Positions 25,501-35,987 of a stretch of 64,000 nt of DNA are shown here, piece by piece. Each line of letters opens with the position of its first letter. The stretch's first letter is position 1. The stretch is taken from contig JABAKD010000030.1 in NCBI GenBank assembly GCA_012845835.1, positions 12,937,580 through 13,001,579 on the forward strand, read 5' to 3'. The notes under the pieces were generated by a model that had not been told where the DNA came from, made no database searches, and saw nothing but the letters and a program-made list of their open reading frames with translations. This DNA is from Undaria pinnatifida. Its lineage: Eukaryota > Sar > Phaeophyceae > Laminariales > Alariaceae. Both the position numbers and the translations under genes were made by a program.

Positions 25501-28500
25501 TCGGACCCCCGCTCTCACAACACGTAGCTGTTCCTACGTTCCAAGTGCCCCCCACGATTGGCCAATCACAACCGGCAAACAAACCTGCTGCCGACCAACG
25601 TCGAATTCTCCCGCGGCTGCCGCGATGCACGACTGTACCGCTTCCAAGAGCGGGTGTCCTTCCCCTTCCGCGTCTCCGTCTCGTTCCATCGCGCGAATAT
25701 TCTGGCGAGCGGATAGCCAAGGGGGAGTGGGGGTGGGTGGCAAGATATTTTTGGGTTGTCCCGTGAAACGGTTTCAGTTGTCTTGGGCAGCATATCAAGA
25801 GCGGGGACAATTCCAACTGTCTACCATGGCGACCTTTGCCTTGGACTGGGTTGGTTTCGATGTTAATACTCCTACTACTCCCTCCACCCCCCCCTCCATC
25901 GTTCTAGTCCTAGCCCCTTCCCGCCCTCCTCATTCTCCTGCTTCTTGAGTTTGCTTTATCAGAAACCGAGCCTCGCACTCGTAGGGTGCCGCGACGCCGC
26001 AAGGCATGGGAACACAAGGCGCTGCAACCCAAAGCATAGCAACCCAAAGCGAGGCAAGGCAAGGCAGCCTAAAGCACCTCGTCTGCCCTGGGATCACCCT
26101 CCTCGAACGCCGCCGCCGCATCAAAGAGCATGGCCGCGGGATCCGTGGAGCCGATCGTTGAAATCGCTTCGGAGGCAAGCGGTACCCGCTGCAGCAGCTC
26201 GCACGCTGCGTTTGTGAAGATCTTACAACAGTCCGAGTCTGGCGCGAGGAGGACCGTGGTCTCAGGAGCGTAGGAAAACCTGATAAATCGAGAGGGGGCC
26301 GGACAACGTCAGCATCAGCTAACCATCAGAGCCTTGTCAGGCCGGGTCGACCAGGCATCTATCTGCCTATCTAAATATGTGATTACCTATCTTTCCATCC
26401 ATCAATCCGTCTATCTGTCCATCCATCTATCCATCTATCCATCACTCCATCCATCCACGCATCATCAATACCCCCAGACACCCGCACCTACACCCAGACA
26501 TGCATACATCCACAACTACTGACTGGTAACAAAGTCGAGTTGGGCCCATACATTATGGACAGCCGAAATATACATATTCTACCCCCATATACTATGGACC
26601 ACCGATACACGTTAGAACCTATATGCAAGTATATTTCGCTATGTACCTGACACAGCACGAAGTATGATACCAGCCATAGGTTTTAAAAGTTTATCACTGC
26701 TGAAAACGATGTTATCGCAACCTCCCCCCCCCCCTCAGCATATCGCCTACTTGATTATCTAAACCTCGCACCTAGTCCAGTCCCCGTAAGGGCCAACCAT
26801 TAGCACGCCCATCCCTCGAAAGTGGAGCACCACGCTATCCTCCCCGCACCAGACCATCTGCTCCGGTGGCTGCGACGATGACGTGTCGAAGTCCAATACC
26901 TGCGATGTGACGTGTAACGGTTCAGGGGAAAACACAGGCCCTCGTTTTGCTCGTGCCGCTTCGGGAAAGCATCGCGCCGCTTCAATTCACACAGTTTCCG
27001 AAGGCAGAAGGAGTAATACGCTGACCGTCTTTGTAAAAATGTTTTGTTGACCCTAGTACAATTCATAGCAATCAGGGGAGTCACCGACCGATCATGTGCC
27101 CTTGATGAGGGTATAGACATCCTGTACAGCAGAACGCGCGATCGAAGCACCACACGCAGCTTGCAAATATAAGTTTCGACCAAATGCTCTATTCCACAGA
27201 TGTGGTGCAAAAGGGTGATACAGCACACGGGTAAAGCTGCACCCCTTTTTGGCAATGCAATGCAACCTTCTTCGCTTCAGGAGCTCTACACCCCTCCCCA
27301 AAGCTTGTTACGAGTACAGTATGGGAGCAAACTGAAAGTGTAGCACGATGGCCACACCCGTGGCCTGCGTCTAAGCGGTACTCATATCGCAAAACAAAAA
27401 GACATTGCCTCCATAAGGGGTTAAGGAGCCCAGTCGCTAAGAAAATATGATTGCCAAAAAAATGGCACGCCTTAATATCTTTATGATACCTATATCGTAG
27501 CACGCGTCTCATAGGTCACTATAAATAAATAAAAAAACACATCATATGCCGCTGCCGGAAATCATCGCGGCGCCCAGATAAACCATCGTACCGATTCCAG
27601 AGGTCATCAGGCCAATTCGGGAAAACATCGCGCAGATTCGGGAAAACATCGCGCCGCTGCCACAAACGCACCAGCCAGATACAAAAACGCACAATTCCGC
27701 AAATTGTCGCCAGGAACTACTTGAAATACATTACCGGTATAATACAAGTGTAATACCTAGCCAACTAGCAACTAATCGGCAACTCATTATTACGTAACAA
27801 GTATCAGTTACTATTGGTATAGTCTAGTCAGCCAACTCACAGCCCTATCTGCCATCTATACACGTATATACCTTCGTGGCAAAGTTGGACGACATGACCG
27901 CCAGCATGCCATCGCGCGAGAAACAGGCGAGGAATCGCCCGTTAGGAGCGACCGCCATCATAACGATCGGTTCTAGGAGCGGTTCTCGCAACAGACCGTC
28001 TTCGACCCCGTTTTCATCAACAGCTTCAAAAAGAGGGCAAGCGCCAACAACGGAGCACGGGAACAAGCGATCAGGCAAGGGATGACGTGCGGAGTGGGCG
28101 TGGAGGGGGGAGGGGGTGCGCAGAACGGTGTTCACGCCATGCCTGCTGCTTGACACGGGTCAGAACCCCAACAGTGGGCCTCGCGCTCACGGCGAGGATC
28201 AAGCAGCGTTCTCGTAGACACTCGCAGCGGTGAGCGAGGGCTGGGAGGGGGGGGGGGACAGCTGGACCGAGCGATCACTGCAACGACACAATTAACACTC
28301 TAATCAATCGCTACGGCATGCTATTGAAAAAAAAACACACACATCTAGCAAAGCTACTGCTATAACCCCGCGCGACCTCCCCCCTCTCCCCTCAGTACAC
28401 CCCCCCCAGCCTCCCCAACGTCGAAAAAACCACGCCCTGTGATATAACCCGATATTTGGTTAGAGTACTGACCTAAAACGTTCCCATCTTCAGTGGCCAG

Positions 28501-30606
28501 CACAACCTCCAGTGCTCCCGACGCGGTGAACTGCGGCTCTAGCACCGCCATCGCCGTTAGGGGGGCCCCATTGCTTCCCAGTCCTGCGGCCATGCCAAAG
28601 TGTCTGTCGGGGCGCGGTTGAGTAGGGTAGGGTAAGGGTAGGGTAGGGTAAGGTAAGGTAGGGTAGGGTAGGGTAGGGTAGGGTAGGGTAGGGTAGGTAG
28701 GGTAGGGTAGGGTAGGGTAGCAGTAAGGGTAGGGCAGGGTACGGCGCAACGGCGGGGGAAACAGAGCTCGTCACACCCACAGCACAGCACGAGTAGTCAG
28801 TATAGCACGGCAGTTAGAGCGCAACAAACACCTTTTCATCATCTATTCTTCTTCGTTCAACCACTGGCATGCCTCTCTCTATTAGCACCCTAGCGCACAA
28901 GCCTTCCTCGAGGGAGGGGCGGGGGCGGCTTCCACATCCAGTAAGAGATCCTCACGGCAGACGTAGATCGCACTCGTGCAGAAAGGAGAACACCATTGAA
29001 ATCAGCAACAACTACTACAACAACAACACGACCGGTGTCATAGAATGTTTCTTGCCTGGGGTTGGAGCCATGGATGCCGGAGACAGCCTTGACGCGTCCA
29101 CTGCTCAGAAGAGCCACCACCCCGTCCCCCCACACTTCGCACGCCATGACCTTGTCGGGGTCCGTTGAGCGCCGCGACGACTCGTCCACTAGCTCGAGAG
29201 TCTTAGAAAGTTCCCCCTGGCAGCGGAACGCCGTTCCGTCCGAAGCGCGGTGGGGGGGGGGGATTAGATGTGGCTGCACACTTTAAGATACAAGGGTAGC
29301 GCAAATTTCAGCGTACTGCTTCAGCGCATTGCTTAAAACGAGTTTATTTCTTGGTGCTACGGCAACATTATGAGCGGGACGGCGTTGCGGTTGCATGCGG
29401 CAGTACTGCACGAGCGGCTTGCAGAGTGTCGAAAGTCGAGTACCAGCTGACACCAAGCACTCACCATGATGTCTCTGACTTCCACACCACCCCTCTCGCG
29501 AACCATGACCAGCATTTCCCCGTCCGTCCAGCCCATCGTCACCAACCGCCCTCGTTCGGAGGCCGTTCCCGGAGCCTGCACGGCCGTGTCTAATCGAGTT
29601 TCCGATATCACTCCCCCCGCGCAATTGCACACTCGCAAGGTCGGAACGATCGCGTCTGCTGCAGTCATCTAGAAAGCCGCGGGCAACCGTTCGCCCGTGA
29701 GTTTGATAGGGGTTAGTAGGGATTTGTGAGGGGGTGGGGTGGGGTGGGGTGGGGTGAGGTGGGTGAGGTGGGTGAGGTGGGTGAGGTGGGGTGGGGTGGG
29801 GCGGGGTGGGGTGGGGTGGGGTGGGTGGGGTGGGGTGGGGTGGGGTGGGGTGGGGTGGGGTGGGGTGGGTTAGAGTGGGGCGATATCGATTTGAGCGCGT
29901 GTCCCATGTCCTGCCTGGCGTAGGAACACCGGTACGTGTCTCTTTACCAACTGCTTGCAGCACATCACAATGCAACCGACAACTGGTCCCTTACAACACA
30001 TCAGGAGTAAACCCTTGACAGCGCAGCAACAGGCCACTGATAGCGTAGCAGTAGTAACCCCTTGATAGCGCAGGAGCAGACCACTGACAGCACCGCGGTC
30101 ATATTATGCTTTGTCTTGTCTAGTCTGGGGTCTTTTGCCTTGTGTCGTCTTGCCTTGCCCTGGCGTCTTGCCTGGCCCTGGCTTGGCTTGCGTTCACTCC
30201 CACTTCTGGGGGGACCCTACTGCGCATCGGAATCAGACTACAAGCTACATGAAGATCTATCGCGCCGTACGCTATAAGCTGTTCGTTCAAAGAACATCAA
30301 AACTGCATACCTGGTATCAGGTACAAGTACAGAACCTGGTGCTTGTGAATAGAGCTACTCGACCCGTGATATGATACGTTGCTGATGGCACGAGTACTGT
30401 GAATACTGCCGCTGCCGTATGGTAATTTTTTTTACCTTGAGCAGCTTGGTCTCGTCCCTCATCATGGCTACCGCTCCGCCATACTTGGCCACGGCAACGA
30501 CGTTACGGTCCAGCTGCCGGTTCTCATCGCCGCCCCAGTCAAGGTTGTACAACGGGATCTTGCGGTACTGGACTTCTCCTAGGCTTGTCCAATCGTCGGC
30601 CAGCAT
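16246..30606 (-). CDS. VPS16: VPS16, core subunit of HOPS/CORVET vacuolar tethering complexes, 17 exons
   Basis: Exons in transcript order: 30606-30436, 29668-29465, 29216-29056, 28603-28473, 28023-27872, 26899-26772, 26279-26078, 25701-25585, 24042-23881, 23584-23402, 21396-21268, 20357-20172, 19659-19543, 18905-18784, 18215-18017, 16934-16773, 16337-16246. Phases agree at every junction and give about 872 residues, against roughly 840-860 in animals and plants. Recognised from family blocks: YRKIPLYNLDW and KYGGAVAMMRD at the N-terminus, PPEQMVWCGEDS, GSTDPAAMLFDA, MRAAGYGKSFL, KLRVLNNCRH, QVPLLLSMGE, RVPDKRFWHIK, GDWEALRKF and KSPIGYKPF. Residues 1-383 form the β-propeller half; the rest is the α-solenoid that binds VPS33 and the HOPS core in the known family. 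ATG at 30606 is chosen because it lies where the family starts. Introns 3 and 13 have GC donors (GCAAGA). The last exon ends either at an immediate TAG (16242-16244) or splices at AG|GTAGGT to an unseen short exon. Confidence 0.95.
17118..17262 (-). mobile_element. LINE-like 3' end, second family, copy 1
   Basis: The reverse complement reads RAPSRYSRDARVYDHMTTA before a short tail ending in GAGTACACCCCCC. That parallels the C-terminus and tail of the main LINE in this window but is clearly diverged. It lies in the last-but-one large intron of VPS16. Confidence 0.45.
17740..17945 (-). mobile_element. LINE-like 3' end, second family, copy 2 with internal duplication
   Basis: Repeats the 17118-17262 sequence (GTACTCAGTTTGTGCATG, GGAGCACGTCGGGTTTTCAC) about 600 bp away in the same VPS16 intron. 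It contains a partial second copy of the CGGGACGGAGCACGTCGG part. Confidence 0.45.
19035..19270 (-). mobile_element. Diverged SINE of the family A type
   Basis: The reverse complement contains AAGCTGAACGCTACGCGCGA and CACGGCGTGTCCAGAAGG, matching the body of the SINE copies at 4431 and 41338. The T-rich left end would be its A-tail. It lies in VPS16 intron 13. Confidence 0.4.
19690..19995. repeat. GGATAA hexanucleotide purine tract, about 300 bp
   Basis: AAGGATAAGGATA-type repeats with drift. On the VPS16 sense (minus) strand this is TTATCC, a pyrimidine-rich tract ending about 30 nt upstream of the exon 13 acceptor at 19660. The Lys/Asp and Tyr/Pro frames it opens are not genes. Confidence 0.9.
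22187..22366. repeat. 14-bp tandem repeat, about twelve copies
   Basis: ATCATCATGGTCTG repeats almost perfectly (two variant units) inside VPS16 intron 10. There are no spacers, so this is a young minisatellite and not a CRISPR array. Confidence 0.95.
22545..22768. repeat. AAC and ACTAAC tandem repeat block
   Basis: About ten AAC units run into about 25 hexamers of ACTAAC and variants, in VPS16 intron 10. The long Val/Leu and Thr/Leu open frames here are repeat translations. Confidence 0.9.
22755..23035. repeat. 10-bp tandem repeat, about 22 copies
   Basis: TAAGTAATAC decamers, with a short interruption near 22808-22850 that repeats the TACCGTGGGA-GGCTCTACT segment seen before the AAC block at 22528. 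So a larger unit was duplicated as well. Confidence 0.9.
24340..25230. repeat. Dispersed repeat Q, copy 1 (about 0.9 kb)
   Basis: Shares with 37780-38780, in the same orientation, CTCTGACCGCCTTTCCGCG, GGTTTCTTCGC, GGCTCAGC-GCGCCGTAGCGC, TCTCCGAAA, ATGCCA-CCAGGC and a terminal GCCGCCGGCG block. The minus-strand frame GHASAKKPRGKAVRGGR is kept in both copies, hinting at a former coding region. Unclassified mobile element, in VPS16 intron 8. Confidence 0.6.
24793..24897. repeat. 34-bp tandem repeat, three copies
   Basis: AGCATCACGAAGCTACAAAT followed by GGTATATGCACAGC, three uniform copies inside dispersed repeat Q. Recent local amplification. Confidence 0.9.
26380..26475. repeat. ATCC/ATCT tetranucleotide repeat
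   Basis: A run of ATCCATCT-type units in VPS16 intron 6, about 100-190 nt upstream (in the transcript sense, downstream of exon 7 at the left) of no known site. Simple microsatellite. Confidence 0.8.
28617..28742. repeat. GGGTA pentanucleotide repeat beside a VPS16 splice acceptor
   Basis: About 25 AGGGT units. On the VPS16 sense strand this is TACCC, a pyrimidine-rich run that stops 14 nt before the exon 4 acceptor at 28604. It may supply the polypyrimidine tract of that acceptor. Confidence 0.9.
29727..29872. repeat. GGGGT pentanucleotide repeat upstream of VPS16 exon 2
   Basis: About 28 units, with a GGTGA sub-block. On the sense strand it is CCCCA, starting about 60 nt upstream of the exon 2 acceptor at 29669. 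The overlapping His/Pro-rich frames are repeat translations. Confidence 0.9.
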
Positions 30607-31689
30607 CTGGCACAGCGCAATACCAATGGCACAAATAATGGCACAATAACGACAGAGAAGTATAGCACAGCATTGTAAAAGTGCAGCAGTGCAAAAGTGC
30701 AGCAGTATACATTGGCACACTGATTCGACCACGCGCTGGATTGGGGGCTGCATCTCATTGCTGGTGTGATATACCATGTACATGGTCTCTGGCAACAGGC
30801 AGCAAGCAATGCTTTGTACATGCAACGAGGACATAGCGCCTGGGTCACTTCCATCATCCAACCCCGGTATCGAAGGAGCAATGCTATGGAAGCTGCTCGC
30901 GTCGAGAATTTCGTCGTCCGCATGAAACGGCTAGCCCTTCGCTGCCCGGCACATCATTGCCTGTGTCCGCGGTCATCGAGAGATCAAAATGAAGGCGGTG
31001 GATCTCTCGCAACGTCGCAACTGCTGCTGCTGCTTACAAGTGTTCTAGCCTTGGGTACTTGGTAACGTACAAAAGTTCCGCTTCTACGCGGTGTTCGTAC
31101 TGCGTGTGTGTGAGTAAAAGCAGCTGGCAAAGCCAGAGCTCAGACAACGCTATCGACTTGAAGCGGGTGACCAAACCAACTAATAACGAGTACCGGGACA
31201 TACCTCTCACGTTCACCAGCCAGGTGGTCAATGCGACCTCAGCTTCGCCCTAGAAAGCACTGCACTCTTTGCACTCACTGCACGCTGCTACTGCGGTTGG
31301 TTCAAAGTCCAAGTTTTCCACTAGATAACATGGCGTTTCTTTAGGGGGGCCAAATTATGCAGGTGAACTTTTTTTTGCCGTTTTGTCCGTTGTGGATCTG
31401 GATCGTAGCCTAGTCTAGAGGGTGGACCCCATGGAAGAGGGCCTGATGTCACCTAACATACTCGGGTGTGTTTGTCAGCCTATTTGCCATCGCGTTGAGC
31501 ATGGCGAACACTTTAAATAGAGGGGTACGCGTGGGAGGAGCAAGATGGAGGATTCGATGCAAATAAGTACAAAGGTCCGCACGTATCACATACACTCCCA
31601 GGCGAAGTGGGTTGGTTGTGTATGCGCCGTTTTGCAGCGAAATGTGGACCATCTGATGTGTAGAGTGATGCCAGGAATGTAGTTACGTG

Positions 31690-32055
31690 TGTTATAAGGC
31701 TTATTAGTTTGGGTAAGCTATTGGTTAACCAGTTGCAAGTGGTCCAACTGACTAATACCCCACTAATTCCTTAACAAATGGCGTCGTCGACAGGCCATGG
31801 GTTTTTGGGTCGTGGGTTCGATCCCCACCATCCACAATAATAAACTTTTCAGATTATCCCCATGTCGAACTTGAAAAATACTCTCCCTGATATCCCCAGC
31901 AAATGAAACGGCTTGGATATTGACAGGTCCGCCGTATATCCGGCCGACTTGCTATCCCGCCGTTTCAGGGGGGGAGAGTGTTATAAGGCATAGTTTGGGT
32001 AAGCTATTGGTTAACCAGTTGCAAGTGGTCCAACGGACTAGTACCCCACTAATTC
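31690..32055 (+). mobile_element. TRIM-like miniature LTR element, looks whole and non-coding
   Basis: Direct terminal repeats at 31690-31769 and 31979-32055 start with TGTTATAAGG and end with CACTAATTC, and are nearly identical, so insertion is probably recent. The internal 209 bp begin with a TGG-bearing segment and end in a polypurine run, CAGGGGGGGAGAG, right before the right repeat. The flanks carry a 5-bp target duplication, ACGTG (31685-31689 and 32056-32060). The interior also holds a tRNA-like stretch with GTGGGTTCGATCCCCAC near 31800-31825. No coding capacity, as expected for terminal-repeat retrotransposons in miniature, which depend on proteins from elsewhere. Confidence 0.8.
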
Positions 32056-32227
32056 ACGTGTGTGGTGTTTATACAAGGATGTGCGCAGTGGCAATAGGGC
32101 GAGTTAGGCCGCGCTGACTTTTTCGACCTACAAGTAGATGTGTCATTCAGGGAGCTTTTGCATCGGCACCACGAACAAGCAATCAAACTACTGCATGCAG
32201 TAATCTTGGCATATAACAAAGTTCCCG

Positions 32228-32417
32228 TCGCCATACCCAGGCATCCGTATACAGCGGCAGCTTGCGCTGCTGGAGCAGTAACGGGGACCGTCGGTAGCGA
32301 CAGCTCGCGCTGTCGCTGCCACGGGAACTGAAGGATACGCCAGCTTGCGCTATTAATAGATTGCAAATACAATTGAGCTAAATTGACGTGTATGAAAATA
32401 CGTGGAATTGTGGTGAC
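32228..32417 (-). repeat. Dispersed repeat P, copy 2
   Basis: Reverse-complement partner of 6483-6670. The CAGCTCGCGCTGTCGCTG and CAGCGGCAGCTTGCGCTG stretches inside it are partly self-complementary. Confidence 0.65.
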
Positions 32418-32659
32418 CTTAAAACCCCTTTAGAGCCCCGAAACCCTCTCCCTATTATACCCAGTCCCAAGCAATTTAGTCCCAAAATCGGATTTCCCGT
32501 TGTAAAATTATTTTTCCACATCCGCCGGAGGATAATTTAAAAAAACAAAAAAATGCAGCATACTTTCGCGGGCTCATCAGGGTATATTATTATGCCGCCT
32601 TGCCAAATGAGCCAGCACGGATAACTTCTGCTATTGCTTGCCGGTGAGCTCGCTGTATT

Positions 32660-33050
32660 TCGCGGGTGACTTTGCGGTCTAGCCTAGCTAGACTGCCACC
32701 CTGCGAGCAGTAGCGCTGTGGGGTCCGAATCTCGACTGGCGATTTTTGCACGGGGCTATTTTATGAGTCTTCTTCCGTTGCCGAAAGTATGAACGTGCGA
32801 GTTGGCCAAATTCGACCAAATCGAATTGCAGTGGGGAACGCTATATGCGCGATGGAAATCAAGCAGGGGGAGGCGGAGGGAGACCTCTGCCTGTGACCCG
32901 CGACGAAAACGAACGCAAGCACGGGGGGGAGATGAGGGAAAAAGTAAACCCTACCTGTGACCAAGACTTGCCCAGAAGGCTGCTGAGAGCAAAACCTCCT
33001 ACACAAGCTAGGCTCGGCAGAAAAAACGGCGATTGAAAATACTTTTAAAC
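32660..33050 (+). mobile_element. SINE relative with a different tRNA-like head
   Basis: Has a box-B-like TGGGGTCCGAATCTCGAC near 32720-32740 and a 3' part matching family A SINEs (CCTACCTGTGACCAAGACTT, CCCAGAAGGCTG). The head differs from copies at 4431, 6035 and 41338, suggesting that related tails have been joined to different tRNA-type heads. Confidence 0.45.
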
Positions 33051-33109
33051 TAACGGTCACGATGTGGACCTTATCAATGGCTGCAATAGAGGGCACCGGC
33101 ACAATACTT

Positions 33110-33245
33110 CGAAGGGTAGGGAGGGAGAGAGAGGAGAGGGGTAAGGGGGGGGCAGAGGGGTGAGGAGGGGGGGAGAGAGAGGGGACGAGGGGAGGGTGGG
33201 GGAGGAGAGAGAGGGGCGGGGAGGGGAGGGGAGACGGGGGGGGGG
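33110..33245. repeat. GGGGAGAGAG-type purine tract
   Basis: About 135 bp of almost pure G/A on the plus strand, ending exactly at the LINE 3' tail at 33245. Low complexity; the Pro/Ser frame on the other strand is not a gene. Confidence 0.85.
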
Positions 33246-33690
33246 CGTACTCATTTGTTGCTTGCCTTATCCATTTGACCCTTGACCACGCACCCCTTTG
33301 GAGACGGAGCAGCGTTCCTACTCCTAATAGAGACACTTCCAGCATTTGGGCGCTCAGTACGCTTTTTCCATATGTTACATAAAATACTTGATTATCCTAT
33401 CCCCGTCCTGTTTCACGGTCTGTAGCCACCGTCTACCTCCTAGGACATAGCGATCGTTTTTTCGTTACCCTCTAGTCTACCAAATTCTTCCATGTCACAT
33501 TCGTCTAATTTCATCATCTCCTCTAACACATTCCGTTCCTCCTTGTATATTTCACATTCTCCTACTATGTGAGTCCTATTCTATATTTTTGTGCCACACG
33601 GGCACATATCCACACGGACACATATGTGCATCCATGTCCTTCTCCTCCCGACTACTGGTACATCTCTTTCTTCTTTGTAGCAGTGCAGGC
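33245..33690 (-). mobile_element. LINE 3' part, 5'-truncated
   Basis: The reverse complement contains HMCPCG, NRTHIVGECEIYKEERNVL and MKLDECDMEEFG, the Cys-His end of the LINE reverse transcriptase protein also present at 60300-61375, followed by the common tail ending in GAGTACGCCCCCC. Several in-frame stops and shifts show it is dead. Confidence 0.7.
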
Positions 33691-35544
33691 TAGAGCTCTT
33701 CTTGTACCGAGCATACGCATATACTACCGGTGGTGTTTTGCTTTGATACACTATGTTGTTGTTCTCACGTTAACTCGCATAATAATCGAGTCCGCGCTCA
33801 CAGGACAGGCTTCAGTCACTCTGGAGTAGAGGAATACCCCAGAAAAAAACACAAACAAAATCAGAAGTGGTACACGCGCACATATCATAGCTAACGCAAT
33901 TCATGCCTCCGCCAGAAAAATATAAAAAGAGTAAAACACTACAGGATGTTGTGGGTGATATTTTGTATTTGACGCTCAATAAACGAGAGCGAGAAAAATA
34001 CATACCAGGACCTGGTACCTGATATTGCACATGTTCACGAGGCAAATCACATGTCATCTTGCTGTTAGGCTTGAGAAAAAGCCTTACTCTCGGACCAAGC
34101 TCGGGCATGTTGTAACATGGATCGAAACCGTCAACACCCTTTTATTAATAAAGTGCAACTCCCCACGAGTACTATGTGGCCATGGGGGGCACCAATATTT
34201 ACGTCGTTGTCAACTTCAAGTTTGGAGCGACATCTAAAGGGCGGGAACTAATATAGTCTAGACCCCGCGAAATGATATTATTTAACGCCCGCTTCATTTA
34301 GGTGGCTCCGAGCGTAATTGGTGCGAGATAAGTCGTTCCACGTGGTTCAGGGGCTGGAACCTAGCAGGAGGGAACTTTCTCCGCGGAGTTTTGTCGCGGG
34401 TTCACTGCTGAAAACTGGCTTTCAGCAACATGTTTCAGACTACGAATAGCTGATTGACTGCGTGGGCGGTTGCTTGCCAACTTGTGGGTACTACATGCTG
34501 GGACTACAGAATTGTCTTGCTCAGATCGGTGCTGGCTCCGCAGTTTTGTTTCGGTATGGTGCTGTACATGACCCGACTGGAGCCGTTGACGCCTTCGCGG
34601 GAATGGTTATGGTTGCTGACGCAGGTTTCCTCCACGTATATTTTCGGTCGATGCTTGTACGTTGAGCGTATTGGACGCCGAGAGAGAAGTAAGCGGATTG
34701 GGTTCAAGTATTCAAGATGTTTCGTCAACGCGGTAAAGGGCTAAAGCTAACTGAATCCCCTGCACCGGATAGCTATTCTGTAAAAAATGACGCTCCACTG
34801 GTCGAGATGTTACGTGCATATCTACGGATAACGCCACGAAGTCAGGGTTTGACTCGGATGCAAGTCAGCCAAAACCTATACTTGCTGTGTTATGGAGTTG
34901 GGTTTTCAAAGCACCAATATGTCCCAATAGCTGCAGTTTCTGTATTCAGAGGTAAACCATGATCCAATTGTTACGCGTACAGTTCCAGCATGTAGTATGC
35001 CGAGATAAATCAATCGTCAATCGCTGAAATGCAAGGTACGTAGGGATTTTTTCTTTGTGACAGGTATGCATACTCCCACGGACGCCTTTCTCGTCGAAAT
35101 GCGTGATGGCTGCACCACCAACCTTGACAAACCTTAAGAACAAATTATAGCGGCAGTGTAGCGCTTCAGCGGCTAAGTAAATAGACTACACACTAGAAGA
35201 GCTGTTGGATATTCATGGACAGCAGCAAGAAGCAATGGAGATTTTCAATAGTTTTAGCGAAACAGATGCTACACGCAGGGACGCAGAGGACCAATTACTG
35301 TGACGGGCAGGAGCGGCGGCGCGTGAGACAACGGAGACAACGTAATACGAAAAAAATGACTTCCGACACAAGCTGGGCGTAGATTACATAGTCCTCCCCT
35401 CTGCACCTCCGCAAATTTACGGTCGTGGCACCTGCGCTGGACGCTGCGCACTTGTGGTGAGCTGTAGAAATTTCCAGGTATCCATTGGACAGCTTTGATT
35501 CCCAAAAAATCCTACACACCCGAAACAGGAAAGAGGCTCCTAGC

Positions 35545-35625
35545 ATCTGATCTACAGGAGATGATCTACAGAAGATGCTTTACAGAAGATGACCTATAGC
35601 AGATGATCTACAGAAGGTGATCCCG
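35545..35625. repeat. 14-15-bp tandem repeat, about five copies
   Basis: AGATGATCTACAGA units with drift, just downstream of the plastid-protein gene. Confidence 0.8.
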
Positions 35626-35987
35626 GAATCCTAATCCTCAACAAAAAGCCTTCATCAAAACCAGCGGGCGCGCCTGGGCAACCCGCCAAATACTATTGCC
35701 ACACCTCACTACACTACAGTACTCAACGTTTTCTACAACTAAACAGTTGGTCATTCCTAAATTGTGGTGTTATAATGCAACAATCCTGCTCCTGCAGGTT
35801 GTTTCTCTTTCCGTGCCTTCTCGCGAAGAGAAAAAAAAAAACGAATCTGCGACAGCGGCTTGTCTGCCCACACGTACACCCTGTGGCAGCATACGCCTCC
35901 CGCATGAAACGGAGCCCACAGAGCCTGCATCCTCGTAAGTGTGCCGCAAGGCGGGACGGCGGACTAAAAGGATAAGCTGCATGTCTC

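Larger units (their letters stand above)
30607..35987. other. Repeat-rich intergenic region between VPS16 and the plastid-protein gene
   Basis: Both genes run on the minus strand here, so this holds the VPS16 promoter and the 3' flank of the plastid-protein gene. Identified contents are a TRIM element (31690-32055), repeat P (32228-32417), a SINE relative (about 32660-33050), a purine tract (33110-33245), a LINE fragment (33245-33690) and a 14-bp repeat (35545-35625). I see no convincing exon; 33700-35260 holds only short frames with no family resemblance. Confidence 0.55.

Noticed and set aside
29283-29975. 230-codon minus-strand open frame
   Set aside because: Runs through the GGGGT repeat and an out-of-frame reading of VPS16 exon 2; the VPS16 frame is the supported one.
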